DNA from: Flavobacteriales bacterium UBA7519
Lineage (GTDB): Bacteria > Bacteroidota > Bacteroidia > Flavobacteriales > Weeksellaceae
DNA: 25,414 nt
Direction of reading: 5' to 3'
Assembly (NCBI GenBank): GCA_002476905.1
Contig: DLND01000132.1
Location: 1,036 to 26,449, forward strand
Part shown: piece after piece, positions 14,009-22,578 of the stretch
How the letters are laid out: every line of letters starts with the position of its first letter
Position numbering within the stretch: the first letter of the stretch is position 1
The notes under the pieces: generated by a model
Told to the model about the DNA's origin: nothing
Seen by the model: only the letters and a program-made list of their open reading frames with translations
Databases searched by the model: none
Translations under genes and position numbers: made by a program

Positions 14009-15391
14009 TTATAATCCAAGAATCTTGGCAAATAAATCTGGAACAATTCCCATAGAAAATAATGCTAGAATAATAACAATGGAAACAATGTTATACGTGA
14101 TACTAGCTTTTTCCGTATTGTGGAAGTTATCTTCCTTATAAAAAAACATGGCGATAATCAGTCTAAGATAATAAGCAATACTTAAAGCTGAACCCAAAAC
14201 TGCAACCAGAACTAGGAAGCTTGAACCACCTCCAATCGCCTGATTAAAAATGCTTAACTTTCCTATAAAACCAGCTGTTAAAGGAATACCAGCCATTGAC
14301 AACATAGAAACAGTAGCAACAACTGCTAAAAGCGGTTCTTTTTTACCCAATCCATTGAAGGCTGCAAATGATGTTTCTTTCTTTATTTTTTCTACCCAAA
14401 TCAGACTGATGAAAACACCAACCGTTGCCAATGAATAAGCAAATAAATAAAATCCTAAAATAGATGTTGAAAAATTATTAAGTCCAAAAAATATCAACGA
14501 GATATATCCTGCGTGTGATACAGAAGAGTAGGCGAGCATCCTTTTTGCATTGGTCTGAACTAATGCCATTACGTTAGCAAGTAATAAAGTAATAATCACA
14601 AAAACGCCTAAAATATTAATCCATTCTCCTGCAATACCGCCAAATCCTAAGGTCATTAATTTGAATAATGCAAAGAAACCGGAAATCTTAACGACAGATG
14701 CCATAAAACCAGTGATGAGTGATGGCGAACCTTGGTAAACATCAGGACTCCACATATGGAAAGGTGCCAATGAAACTTTGAAAGCAAGCGCAGACAGCAT
14801 CAGGATAGAACCCATAATCAGCATCAGATTTTTTGGATTGCTGATGGCGAAATCGTGAATCGCATACATATCAAAACTTCCCACACTTCCGTAGACTAAT
14901 GCCACACCAAACATCAGAAATCCTGTAGCGAAGGCTCCCATAAGGAAATACTTCATAGAAGCTTCTGTAGAACGAAGGTCCGTTTTATTAGCTCCAGCCA
15001 TTACGTATAGAGGAATTGATAAAATCTCGATTCCGATGAATAATGTTACTAAGTTTTGGAATCCGAACAATACAATCCCGCCACACAATGCAAATAACAT
15101 CAAGGCATACAATTCTGACTGATGGCTTCTGTGGTTGCTGAATGCAAACCCTCCCAAAAAGAACAATAATAATGTGATGATAATGGAAATCTTTGTAAAT
15201 AAGGCGGCATTACTACTGTATTCATACATCGCTTTATACTGATCAAAGAATTCGCATTCGGGAAGAAAACTCACATACAAACCGATGATTAATCCCAAAA
15301 TCCCAATGTATCTTGCGTACTTTCCTTTTTCCAATACACCCGAAAAAAGTACAAGTACTGCCGTGAGGAATAAAATTATAAAAACACTCAT
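14009..15391 (-). CDS. nuoN: NADH-quinone oxidoreductase subunit N
   Basis: This antiporter-like subunit of the membrane arm of complex I takes part in proton pumping. The 460-residue polytopic protein (about 13-14 helices) carries the conserved Glu E122 in FIGIEILSIPLYV and the conserved Lys K205 in ALAFKVSLAPFHMWSPD, the charged pair required for proton transfer in this family. It is a little shorter than E. coli NuoN. It is the last gene of the nuo operon, separated from nuoM by 83 nt and followed by the terminator at 13959-13987. The intergenic gap is long for this operon and holds a weak hairpin. The assignment is secure from sequence and position. Confidence 0.96.
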   Translation of the reverse strand: MSVFIILFLTAVLVLFSGVLEKGKYARYIGILGLIIGLYVSFLPECEFFDQYKAMYEYSSNAALFTKISIIITLLLFFLGGFAFSNHRSHQSELYALMLFALCGGIVLFGFQNLVTLFIGIEILSIPLYVMAGANKTDLRSTEASMKYFLMGAFATGFLMFGVALVYGSVGSFDMYAIHDFAISNPKNLMLIMGSILMLSALAFKVSLAPFHMWSPDVYQGSPSLITGFMASVVKISGFFALFKLMTLGFGGIAGEWINILGVFVIITLLLANVMALVQTNAKRMLAYSSVSHAGYISLIFFGLNNFSTSILGFYLFAYSLATVGVFISLIWVEKIKKETSFAAFNGLGKKEPLLAVVATVSMLSMAGIPLTAGFIGKLSIFNQAIGGGSSFLVLVAVLGSALSIAYYLRLIIAMFFYKEDNFHNTEKASITYNIVSIVIILALFSMGIVPDLFAKILGL

Positions 15392-15474
15392 TTCTTTATT
15401 TGTTTCGTCGGAATCGGAAAGAACCGATGTCCGTTTTGAATTTTATTTAATTTCTCTTTTATCTTGTTTCATGA

Positions 15475-16974
15475 TTAATTTAACATCGATGCATAGATGA
15501 ACTGTATAGAGCTCGTGACCATTTCTATTACCGGCTGCGGATAAACCCCAAGTACGATAACGAAAACAGATAAACTAGCCAATACAGAAAACTCAACTGA
15601 GCTAATATCTTTTGTTGTAGCCAAAACAGCATCATCACCTTTTCCGAACATTGTTTTTCCATAGAATCTCAGCATATAAGCTGCTGCCAGAATTAATGTA
15701 AGTCCTGCCATTACTGTCATAATGAAATTATAGCTGTAAACCGATTTCAACAAGATAAATTCACCAATGAATCCGTTGGTCAAAGGAACACCTGTTGATC
15801 CAAGAAGGATAATCATAAAAACTATCGCAAATTTAGGAGCAACTTTAGCAAGTCCGCCCATCTGGCGGATATCTCTTGTTTTGAATCTCTTATAAAGAAT
15901 GTCGGCACAATAGAACAATCCAACTACATTGATCCCATGTGCAAAACTCTGTATCATTGCACCTAGTCCGCCTTCAAACGTCAGCCCGGTTCTCATCGTC
16001 ACTACTGCAGATGAGAAAATCCCGGCTACAATCAGTCCAACGTGAGAAAGGGAAGAGTAAGCAATTAATCTTTTGCTGTCTGTGGAAATCATTGCGATAA
16101 GAGCACCGTAAATAATGCCTATCACAGAAAGAATGATTACAATTTCTCCGGAAACTCCGCCAATGGCTTGTGGCGTAATAGGCAATAAATAACGCATCAC
16201 ACCGTAAACCGCCATCTTCAGCATAAGCCCTGAAAGCAACATAGATCCTTGTGTAGGCGAATAAGTATAAGTGTCAGGCTGCCAAGTGTGAAAAGGGAAT
16301 ACCGGTAATTTCACAGCAAAAGCAAAGAAGATAAACCAAAAGACAAAATTTTGCTCTGTTACGCTAAGCTGAGCATTGTACAAGTCCGTTAATGCAAAAG
16401 AAGCTGCCTGCCCTTGGTTATAAACGTATATCAAACCAAACAACATAAATAGAGACCCTACGAATGTATATACAAAGAACTTAGTGGTGAACTTGATTCT
16501 CTTGTCTTCTTGTCCCCAGATTCCTGCGATGAACCAAATTGGAATCAAAGTAACTTCCCAAAATATGTAGAACAACAGTCCGTCCAATGAGGTGAAAACA
16601 CCTAACAATCCAAACTGCATCAACAAAATCAAAGCATAGAAGGAATTTGGATATCCTTTTTTATCATTGAATGATGATAAAATAATAAGTGGAACCAGGA
16701 TGTTGGTCAATAAAACCATCAGCATACTCATTCCGTCAACGCCGAAATTAACACTGCTTTTGATATAATTGGACCAAGGATAGGTGATTTCGTATTGCAA
16801 TGGTGCATCTACAGTTGGCGTGAAATCGAAATTTCCCAACATATAAAATGCAATCAGCATTTGTGCGAAGCCAAAAACCAACGCTATATATTTGCTGGAC
16901 TTATTGTTCCAGAAAAATAGTAAACCCGAACCTACTAGAGGTAATAGTAATAATGTTAATAGTAAATACGACAT
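15475..16974 (-). CDS. nuoM: NADH-quinone oxidoreductase subunit M
   Basis: This is an antiporter-like membrane-arm subunit of complex I. The 499-residue polytopic protein has the conserved Glu E140 in FWEVTLIPIWF (equivalent to E. coli NuoM E144) and Lys K222 in AFAVKLPVFPFHTWQPD (equivalent to K234). These are key proton-path residues. The length is close to E. coli NuoM (509). It starts 3 nt after the nuoL stop, so the two are tightly coupled, and it is followed by nuoN. Identity is clear from motifs and order. Confidence 0.97.
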   Translation of the reverse strand: MSYLLLTLLLLPLVGSGLLFFWNNKSSKYIALVFGFAQMLIAFYMLGNFDFTPTVDAPLQYEITYPWSNYIKSSVNFGVDGMSMLMVLLTNILVPLIILSSFNDKKGYPNSFYALILLMQFGLLGVFTSLDGLLFYIFWEVTLIPIWFIAGIWGQEDKRIKFTTKFFVYTFVGSLFMLFGLIYVYNQGQAASFALTDLYNAQLSVTEQNFVFWFIFFAFAVKLPVFPFHTWQPDTYTYSPTQGSMLLSGLMLKMAVYGVMRYLLPITPQAIGGVSGEIVIILSVIGIIYGALIAMISTDSKRLIAYSSLSHVGLIVAGIFSSAVVTMRTGLTFEGGLGAMIQSFAHGINVVGLFYCADILYKRFKTRDIRQMGGLAKVAPKFAIVFMIILLGSTGVPLTNGFIGEFILLKSVYSYNFIMTVMAGLTLILAAAYMLRFYGKTMFGKGDDAVLATTKDISSVEFSVLASLSVFVIVLGVYPQPVIEMVTSSIQFIYASMLN

Positions 16975-16977
16975 TAT

Positions 16978-18891
16978 CTATTTCAATAAAAAGTTAACAA
17001 TCAATACAATTCCTACGGCCAATGACATAATCAGCACATAGTTTTCCACATTTCCATTTTGCAGACGCTTTGCAGCTCTTCCGGAATCCTGAGCACCCAA
17101 TCCAATGAAGTTTACAATGGGATCCAAAACTGCTTTATCAAACATTGCTGCAGCTTTTCCAGCTTCTTCAAAAGGTCTGACGATGCAGGCGTTATAAATC
17201 TCATCCACAAACAATTTCTTTGCCGACAGTTTTTCCCAACCTGTATATTTATCTTCAGGAAGAGCCATTTTTTTCTTATTTACATAGATGTTTCTAACAA
17301 AGAACCAAACCGTAAAAACCATTAGAATTGTTGCGGCTAAGAGAATCATTTCTGTACCAAATGGAACGCCTGATAAAGTAGCTTCCATCTGTTTAAAACT
17401 TTCTGGTGTCAGAACAGGCTTCAGCCATTCCATCAATTTAGCATAATGCCCGTGACCGATGAAGTGTGGTAGATTAATAAATCCTCCAACTACGGAAAGA
17501 ACAGCCAAAACGATTAAAGGTAAAGTCATGTTGACAGGACTCTCGTGCAAGTGATGTTTTTGCTCTTCTGTCCCTCTGAATTCGCCGTGAAATGTTAGAT
17601 AATACAATCTGAACATATAAATTGCTGTGATAGCAGCCAAAATGAATAGCATCACCCAATAAATCGGATTCTTAGCAAATGCTGCAACCAAAATTTCATC
17701 TTTGGAAATCATCCCGGAAAGTAAAGGAAAACCAGCGATAGCCAACGTTCCGATAAGGAATGTAGCGTGGGTAATGGGAATATATTTTTTCAAGCCGCCC
17801 ATAAAACGCATATCCTGTTCGTTGCTCATTGCGTGGATTACAGAACCAGCACCCAAGAATAACAAAGCTTTGAAGAAAGCGTGTGTCATTACGTGAAACA
17901 TTGCTGTGGTATAAGCACCTAATCCTAAAGCAATGAACATAAATCCAAGTTGTGAAACTGTGGAGTATGCCAATACTTTTTTGATGTCGTTTTGTCTGAG
18001 TGCATAGAAGCCAGCTAATGCTGCAGTGAGGAATCCGATGAATAAAATACCGTCTTGAACTGTTGGTGCTAATGTGAATAAGAAATTAGACCTTACAACT
18101 AGATAAACTCCAGCGGTAACCATCGTTGCCGCGTGAATCAAAGCAGAAACCGGCGTTGGTCCGGCCATTGCGTCCGGCAACCAGGTGTATAACGGAACCT
18201 GTGCGGATTTACCTGTAGCTCCAATGAATAAGGCTGCGGTGATAAAAATAATTGTTGTTCCATCCAATTCGAAGATAGAAGCATTTTGAGCTACAGAAAG
18301 ATAATCAATTGCATTAACGTTCGCAGCGATGGCGAAAATCCCGATTAGCAAACCAAGGTCTCCGATACGGTTCATAATGAAAGCTTTTCTTGCTGCTTTT
18401 CCGTAATCTTCATTCTGATACCAAAATCCAATCAACAGGTAAGAACAAAGTCCTACACCTTCCCAGCCGATGAATAAGATCAGATAATTGCTTCCTAGAA
18501 CTAACAACAACATCGAGAAGATGAACAGGTTCAGGTAAGTGAAAAACTTGTAGAAGCCTTTGTCGTGGCTCATGTAGCCAATAGAGTAGAGGTGTATCAA
18601 CGATCCGATTCCTGTGATAATCATCACCATCATCAATGACAGCTGATCTACCTGGAAACCAAAATTAACCTGAATCCCAGCGACTCTAAACCATTCAAAC
18701 GCTTTAACAATAACAGGAGCACTCTCACTACTGAAGTTCAAAAAAATACTTGTTGTGATAACAAACGAAGCGAATACTACCAAAGTTGCCAATCCGCCAA
18801 CGAAAAGTTTCGGAAGGTGTTTCCCAAAAAGTCCGTTAATCAGAAATCCTACTAATGGTAAAAGTACGATTGCGTAAACTAAATTCTCCAT
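16978..18891 (-). CDS. nuoL: NADH-quinone oxidoreductase subunit L
   Basis: This is the distal antiporter-like subunit of complex I. The 637-residue polytopic protein has E144 in FIGWEGVGLCSYLLIGFW and K228 in GATGKSAQVPLYTWLPDAM, the charged residues of the proton channel. It also has the family hallmark PTPVSALIHAATMVTAGVY. The C-terminal region after about residue 500 should form the amphipathic lateral helix and last anchor helix that run along the membrane arm. It is slightly longer than E. coli NuoL (613). It starts 6 nt after nuoK and ends 3 nt before nuoM. Assignment is secure. Confidence 0.97.
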   Translation of the reverse strand: MENLVYAIVLLPLVGFLINGLFGKHLPKLFVGGLATLVVFASFVITTSIFLNFSSESAPVIVKAFEWFRVAGIQVNFGFQVDQLSLMMVMIITGIGSLIHLYSIGYMSHDKGFYKFFTYLNLFIFSMLLLVLGSNYLILFIGWEGVGLCSYLLIGFWYQNEDYGKAARKAFIMNRIGDLGLLIGIFAIAANVNAIDYLSVAQNASIFELDGTTIIFITAALFIGATGKSAQVPLYTWLPDAMAGPTPVSALIHAATMVTAGVYLVVRSNFLFTLAPTVQDGILFIGFLTAALAGFYALRQNDIKKVLAYSTVSQLGFMFIALGLGAYTTAMFHVMTHAFFKALLFLGAGSVIHAMSNEQDMRFMGGLKKYIPITHATFLIGTLAIAGFPLLSGMISKDEILVAAFAKNPIYWVMLFILAAITAIYMFRLYYLTFHGEFRGTEEQKHHLHESPVNMTLPLIVLAVLSVVGGFINLPHFIGHGHYAKLMEWLKPVLTPESFKQMEATLSGVPFGTEMILLAATILMVFTVWFFVRNIYVNKKKMALPEDKYTGWEKLSAKKLFVDEIYNACIVRPFEEAGKAAAMFDKAVLDPIVNFIGLGAQDSGRAAKRLQNGNVENYVLIMSLAVGIVLIVNFLLK

Positions 18892-18897
18892 CCTTTA

Positions 18898-19218
18898 TTA
18901 TCCTCTTAATTTATTAAAAATACTGACATCTACTGATCTTGTATTTCTGTACATCATTGCAATGATAGCCAATCCTACTGCCACTTCTGCCGCGGCAACC
19001 ACCATTATGAAAAATACCAAAAGTTGCCCGTGACCATCACCTTTGTATGCCGAAAATGCAGCAAGTAAAAGATTCACAGAGTTAAGCATCAATTCTACAC
19101 AGCCCAAAATTACGATAGCGTTTTTTCGCACCAAAACTCCTAAAACTCCCAGGCAGAAAAGAATCGTGCTTAGGATGATAAAGTATTCCAAAGGAACTTG
19201 TTGTATAAATGTATTCAT
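18898..19218 (-). CDS. nuoK: NADH-quinone oxidoreductase subunit K
   Basis: This is a small membrane-arm subunit with three transmembrane helices. It joins the quinone site of NuoH to the antiporter subunits through buried acidic residues. The 106-residue protein has the conserved E42 in GCVELMLNSVNL and E78 in VAAAEVAVGLAI, which correspond to the two proton-relay glutamates of the family. The length is close to E. coli NuoK (100). It is spaced 3 nt from nuoJ and 6 nt from nuoL. Confidence 0.97.
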   Translation of the reverse strand: MNTFIQQVPLEYFIILSTILFCLGVLGVLVRKNAIVILGCVELMLNSVNLLLAAFSAYKGDGHGQLLVFFIMVVAAAEVAVGLAIIAMMYRNTRSVDVSIFNKLRG

Positions 19219-19221
19219 ATC

Positions 19222-19719
19222 CTATAAATCTTTTTTACCGATCAGAACTGCTCCTACAATACCCGCAAGGATAAGGACAGATGCAAGCTCAAACGGCAAT
19301 ACATATTCGTTAAACAATAATCTTCCCAAGTTTTTGGTCAGACCTACAGACTGGTCTACATTGGTAGTAACTGTTGTATTTCCAGTAAGACCTTTATAAG
19401 CGCCCAACATCCCGATGAAAAGAATACTTGTAGAAAATACCCCGATAAATTTCGGAAGATTGGCTTTCTTGCTTTCATCTTCTTTATTGAGGTTGAGCAT
19501 CATTAAAATATAAAGGAAAAGAACCATAATCGCACCTGCGTAAACAATGATCTGTACAATTCCGAGAAACTGCGCATTCAGAAGAATATACATTCCGGCA
19601 ATCGAGAACATCGTCACAATCAGTGATAAGATGGCATATAACGGATTCTTTGCAAAAACAAAATAAACTGCACTTGCAATAGCTAAAAATGCGACAAAGA
19701 AAAATAAAATCTGATCCAT
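19222..19719 (-). CDS. nuoJ: NADH-quinone oxidoreductase subunit J
   Basis: This membrane-arm subunit of complex I has five predicted helices in 165 residues (E. coli NuoJ has 184). The conserved transmembrane segment GIVQIIVYAGAIMVLFLYI, which carries a pi-bulge and moves during turnover in characterised complexes, is at about residues 52-70. The last helix VLILAGIVGAVLIGKKDL is also typical. Its ATG (19717-19719) overlaps the nuoI stop codon by 1 nt, which implies translational coupling. Confidence 0.95.
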   Translation of the reverse strand: MDQILFFFVAFLAIASAVYFVFAKNPLYAILSLIVTMFSIAGMYILLNAQFLGIVQIIVYAGAIMVLFLYILMMLNLNKEDESKKANLPKFIGVFSTSILFIGMLGAYKGLTGNTTVTTNVDQSVGLTKNLGRLLFNEYVLPFELASVLILAGIVGAVLIGKKDL

Positions 19720-20273
19720 TACTTCACTGCATTTTTTTGTTTATCGGACTGTCTTGGTGTGATGTCAATCCTTTCATTTATTTTTTCTACCAACTTATCT
19801 TTTCCGTAGATAAAAGAACCTCTATTGGTTTCTACATCTACCAAACGGTCTGTAAGATAGATTGCAGATTTAGGACAGGCTTCTTCACACATTCCACAGA
19901 AAATACATCTCAACATATTGATTTCATAGATGGATGCATATTTTTCCTCTCTGTAAAGATGTTTTTCTTCTTTCGTTCTTTCAGCAGCTGTCATTGTAAT
20001 GGCTTCTGCAGGACAAGCTACTGCGCACAGTCCGCAAGCTGTACATCTTTCGCGGCCTTCTTCATCTCTTTTAAGAACGTGCTGACCTCTCCAAATTTCT
20101 GCTCTAGGCTTATCTACCTCAGGATAAGGATAAATTGGCGGGCCTTTTACGATATTTCTCACAGCGTGCTTGAGGGTAATCCCCATCCCTTTGAATACCG
20201 CCGGAAGGTAGATTTTCTCTGCAAGGGTCATTTCCTTGTTCGAAACAACTTTTGATCTGTTAGTAAGTTTCAT
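19719..20273 (-). CDS. nuoI: NADH-quinone oxidoreductase subunit I (two [4Fe-4S] ferredoxin-like)
   Basis: NuoI carries clusters N6a and N6b and passes electrons from the peripheral arm towards the terminal cluster N2. The 184-residue protein has two ferredoxin motifs: C77-x2-C80-x2-C83-x3-C87-P and C123-x2-C126-x2-C129-x3-C133-P. A short N-terminal amphipathic region contacts the membrane arm. The length matches E. coli NuoI (180). It overlaps nuoJ by 1 nt. Upstream, a 75-nt spacer to nuoH carries a 7-bp-periodic tract. Confidence 0.97.
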   Translation of the reverse strand: MKLTNRSKVVSNKEMTLAEKIYLPAVFKGMGITLKHAVRNIVKGPPIYPYPEVDKPRAEIWRGQHVLKRDEEGRERCTACGLCAVACPAEAITMTAAERTKEEKHLYREEKYASIYEINMLRCIFCGMCEEACPKSAIYLTDRLVDVETNRGSFIYGKDKLVEKINERIDITPRQSDKQKNAVK

Positions 20274-20280
20274 TTAATTA

Positions 20281-20315
20281 TAGATATTAGATGTTAGACA
20301 TTAGATTTTAGACTA
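20281..20315. repeat. Five-unit 7-bp repeat upstream of nuoI
   Basis: The plus strand reads TAGATAT, TAGATGT, TAGACAT, TAGATTT, TAGACTA: five 7-mers, all beginning with TAGA. The tract lies in the nuoH-nuoI spacer, 7 nt before the nuoI start codon, so it would be transcribed within the operon mRNA. Confidence 0.75.
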
Positions 20316-20348
20316 ATCTTGTCTTTATCTTAAATTTTATATTCAATA

Positions 20349-21410
20349 TTAATTTCCGAATGCTAAAATCAATGCGCCGGTAATCATCAAGTTAACCAAA
20401 GCCAGTGGAATCAATGTTTTCCATCCTAAGTGCATCAACTGATCGTATCGGAATCTTGGAAGCGTCCATCTGATCCACATAAAAATCAGAATTCCGATAA
20501 TTGTTTTTGTCAGGAATGCAACGATGCTTAATATTCCAGCGGCGTTTTCTCCCCAGTTTTGTGTAACCCATTCAATCCCGGGATAGTTGTAACCTCCAAA
20601 AAATAATGCAACCATAAAGGCGTTGGAGATAAACATATTGACATATTCCCCAAACATATACAATCCTAATTTCATTGAGGAATATTCTGTAGAATATCCT
20701 GTTACAAGCTCGGATTCACATTCAGGCAAGTCAAAAGGGTGTCTGTTGGTTTCTGCTAATGCTGCAATGATGAAGATTAAAAATGCCAATGGTTGGTAGA
20801 AGATATTCCAGTTCATTCCGTCCAGAGAAAATAATCCCCACAGTTTTCCTGTTGCCTGAGATTCTGTAATGACTTTTAGGTCAAGACTTCCATTCATCAT
20901 AATAATAGAAAGCAATGCAAGTCCCATCGCCAATTCGTAGGAAATCATCTGAGAAGAAGCTCGGATCGCGCCTAATAATGAATATTTATTATTAGAAGCC
21001 CAACCACCAATCATAATCCCATAAACTCCGATGGAAGCCATTCCGATAATATAAAGGACACCAACATCGATATTGGCTACTTGGAGGTCAAATGAAGTTC
21101 CTCCAATATTTAGGCTTTTTCCCCAAGGAATCACAGCACCCGTAATGAGTGAAATGAACATTACCAATGATGGTCCGAGGATAAAAAGAAACTTTTCTGC
21201 ATTTGCCGGTGTAAAATCTTCCTTAAAGAAAAACTTACCACCATCAGCAAGTGGCTGCAGCAATCCGAATGGTCCGGCTTTGCTTGGTCCGATGCGGTCC
21301 TGCATCACGGCTGCTACTTTTCTCTCTGCCCAAGTGGAGTAGGCTGCAATGGTTAACGCCAGTAAAAACAGGGCAAGTACCAATATAATTTTGAAAGTAA
21401 TTAATTCCAT
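20349..21410 (-). CDS. nuoH: NADH-quinone oxidoreductase subunit H
   Basis: This membrane subunit builds much of the quinone-binding chamber and links electron transfer to proton pumping. The 353-residue protein has about eight helices. The conserved AERKVAAVMQDRIGP (28-42) with GPFGLLQPLADGGKFFFKED after it, and the acidic loop AETNRHPFDLPECESELV (219-236) followed by YSTEYSSM, are the hallmark quinone-site segments. It is somewhat longer than E. coli NuoH (325). The gene starts 34 nt after the nuoG stop. Confidence 0.97.
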   Translation of the reverse strand: MELITFKIILVLALFLLALTIAAYSTWAERKVAAVMQDRIGPSKAGPFGLLQPLADGGKFFFKEDFTPANAEKFLFILGPSLVMFISLITGAVIPWGKSLNIGGTSFDLQVANIDVGVLYIIGMASIGVYGIMIGGWASNNKYSLLGAIRASSQMISYELAMGLALLSIIMMNGSLDLKVITESQATGKLWGLFSLDGMNWNIFYQPLAFLIFIIAALAETNRHPFDLPECESELVTGYSTEYSSMKLGLYMFGEYVNMFISNAFMVALFFGGYNYPGIEWVTQNWGENAAGILSIVAFLTKTIIGILIFMWIRWTLPRFRYDQLMHLGWKTLIPLALVNLMITGALILAFGN

Positions 21411-21444
21411 AATCGTTATTTGAATTTAATCAGACAAATGAATT

Positions 21445-22473
21445 CTAAATAATTTCGTTATTCAATTTTTCAATTTCTATTTCGTCTTTTAAACCGATTT
21501 CTTTAGCTTCTGGATTATCCAAAACATTATAACTGTCTGTTTTTTTCTCGTAGTGGTTAAGAGAAATTACAGAATGTCTATCGATGTGTCTTGGACCTTC
21601 AATGTTCCAAAGGCCAGTATCTTTTTTCTCAAAACGACATTCGTTGCAAATCCAATCCTCAACTTCGCCGTATTGGTCTTTTCTAGCAGTTACTCTTACC
21701 ACTTCGTCTCCCTTCATCCAAAGTACGGCTTTTCCGCTGCATTTATCACATTTGCATGTCGCATTGTTAGGTTTAGTAAACCAAACTCTGCTGGCGAATC
21801 GTGCAGTTCTGTCCGTCAAAGCACCTACAGGACAAACATCAATCACGTTTCCAATAAATTCATTATCAAGTGCTTTGTTCAACATTGTTGATATTTCTGC
21901 GTGGTCACCTCTGTAAAGGATTCCGTGTTCTCTTTTCTCAGTTAACTGATTCGCAGCCAATACACATCTTGCACAAAGAATACAACGGTTCATATTTAAT
22001 TTGATGTATGGACCGATGTCGTCTGCATCGAAAGTATTTCTTTCGAATTCTGTTCTGGTTTCAGGATTTCCGTGCTCATAACCCAAATCCTGAAGATGAC
22101 ATTCTCCAGCCTGGTCACAAACGGGACAATCCAAAGGGTGATTTACCAGAAGGAATTCTGTCACCGCTTTTCTACCTTCCTGTGCTTTTTCAGAAGTTAA
22201 GTTTTTCACTTCCATTCCGTCCATAACACCAGTTCTACAGCTTGCAACCAATTTTGGCATTGGTCTTGGGTCTGCTTCAGAACCTTTAGAAACCTCTACA
22301 AGACAAGTTCTACATCTACCACCACTAGTTTCCAACTTGCTGTAATAGCACATTGCAGGTGGAACAGATTTTCCTCCGATTTGTCTTGCGGCTTCCAAGA
22401 TAGAAGTACCAGGCAAAACTTCGGTAGTTTGTCCGTCTATGGTTACTTTAAATTTTTTGACTTCTTCGCTCAT
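21445..22473 (-). CDS. nuoG: NADH-quinone oxidoreductase subunit G, short form
   Basis: This peripheral-arm subunit relays electrons from NuoF/NuoE. The 342-residue protein keeps the N-terminal cluster domains: a [2Fe-2S] site with C42, C54, C57, C79; the HxxxC site H112, C116, C119, C125; and a [4Fe-4S] site with C164, C167, C170 and C214 in DVCPVGALT. Further on, C240, C242, C245 and a distant C276-x2-C279 form an extra Cys set. E. coli NuoG is about 908 residues with a long molybdopterin-oxidoreductase-like domain, which is missing here. I recall short NuoG as typical of Bacteroidota, so it is probably not a broken gene. It ends 34 nt before nuoH; a 102-nt spacer with a hairpin and 7-bp repeats precedes it. 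Confidence 0.93.
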   Translation of the reverse strand: MSEEVKKFKVTIDGQTTEVLPGTSILEAARQIGGKSVPPAMCYYSKLETSGGRCRTCLVEVSKGSEADPRPMPKLVASCRTGVMDGMEVKNLTSEKAQEGRKAVTEFLLVNHPLDCPVCDQAGECHLQDLGYEHGNPETRTEFERNTFDADDIGPYIKLNMNRCILCARCVLAANQLTEKREHGILYRGDHAEISTMLNKALDNEFIGNVIDVCPVGALTDRTARFASRVWFTKPNNATCKCDKCSGKAVLWMKGDEVVRVTARKDQYGEVEDWICNECRFEKKDTGLWNIEGPRHIDRHSVISLNHYEKKTDSYNVLDNPEAKEIGLKDEIEIEKLNNEII

Positions 22474-22480
22474 ATTTCAA

Positions 22481-22507
22481 GATTTTAGATTTTAGATTTT
22501 AGATTTT
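22481..22507. repeat. Tandem 7-bp repeat upstream of nuoG
   Basis: The plus strand reads GATTTTA, GATTTTA, GATTTTA, GATTTTT: three identical 7-mers and a near-identical fourth, starting 8 nt before the nuoG start codon. The same 7-mer is repeated upstream of nuoE at 25396. Confidence 0.85.
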
Positions 22508-22554
22508 TGATGAAAATCGTAGTTCCAAATCTTATGTCAATTCTTATTATTTTC

Positions 22555-22578
22555 TAAGATATATTTTACAATATCTTA
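22555..22578 (-). promoter_or_regulatory. Hairpin at the end of the outer-membrane-type gene
   Basis: TAAGATAT (22555-22562) pairs perfectly with ATATCTTA (22571-22578) around an 8-nt loop. The stem includes the stop codon (22576-22578) of the gene. On the minus strand it is not followed by a T run, so it is not a typical terminator. It could be an mRNA processing or stability element. Confidence 0.5.

Noticed and set aside
21445..22473. Short NuoG considered as a truncated pseudogene.
   Set aside because: Cluster ligands are intact, the frame ends normally 34 nt before nuoH, and short NuoG forms are expected in this phylum.
22474..22575. TTGACA near TAAGATTTG on the minus strand looked like an internal promoter for nuoG.
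   Set aside because: The two elements are nearly adjacent rather than about 20 nt apart, and the second has three bases rather than two between TA and TTTG.
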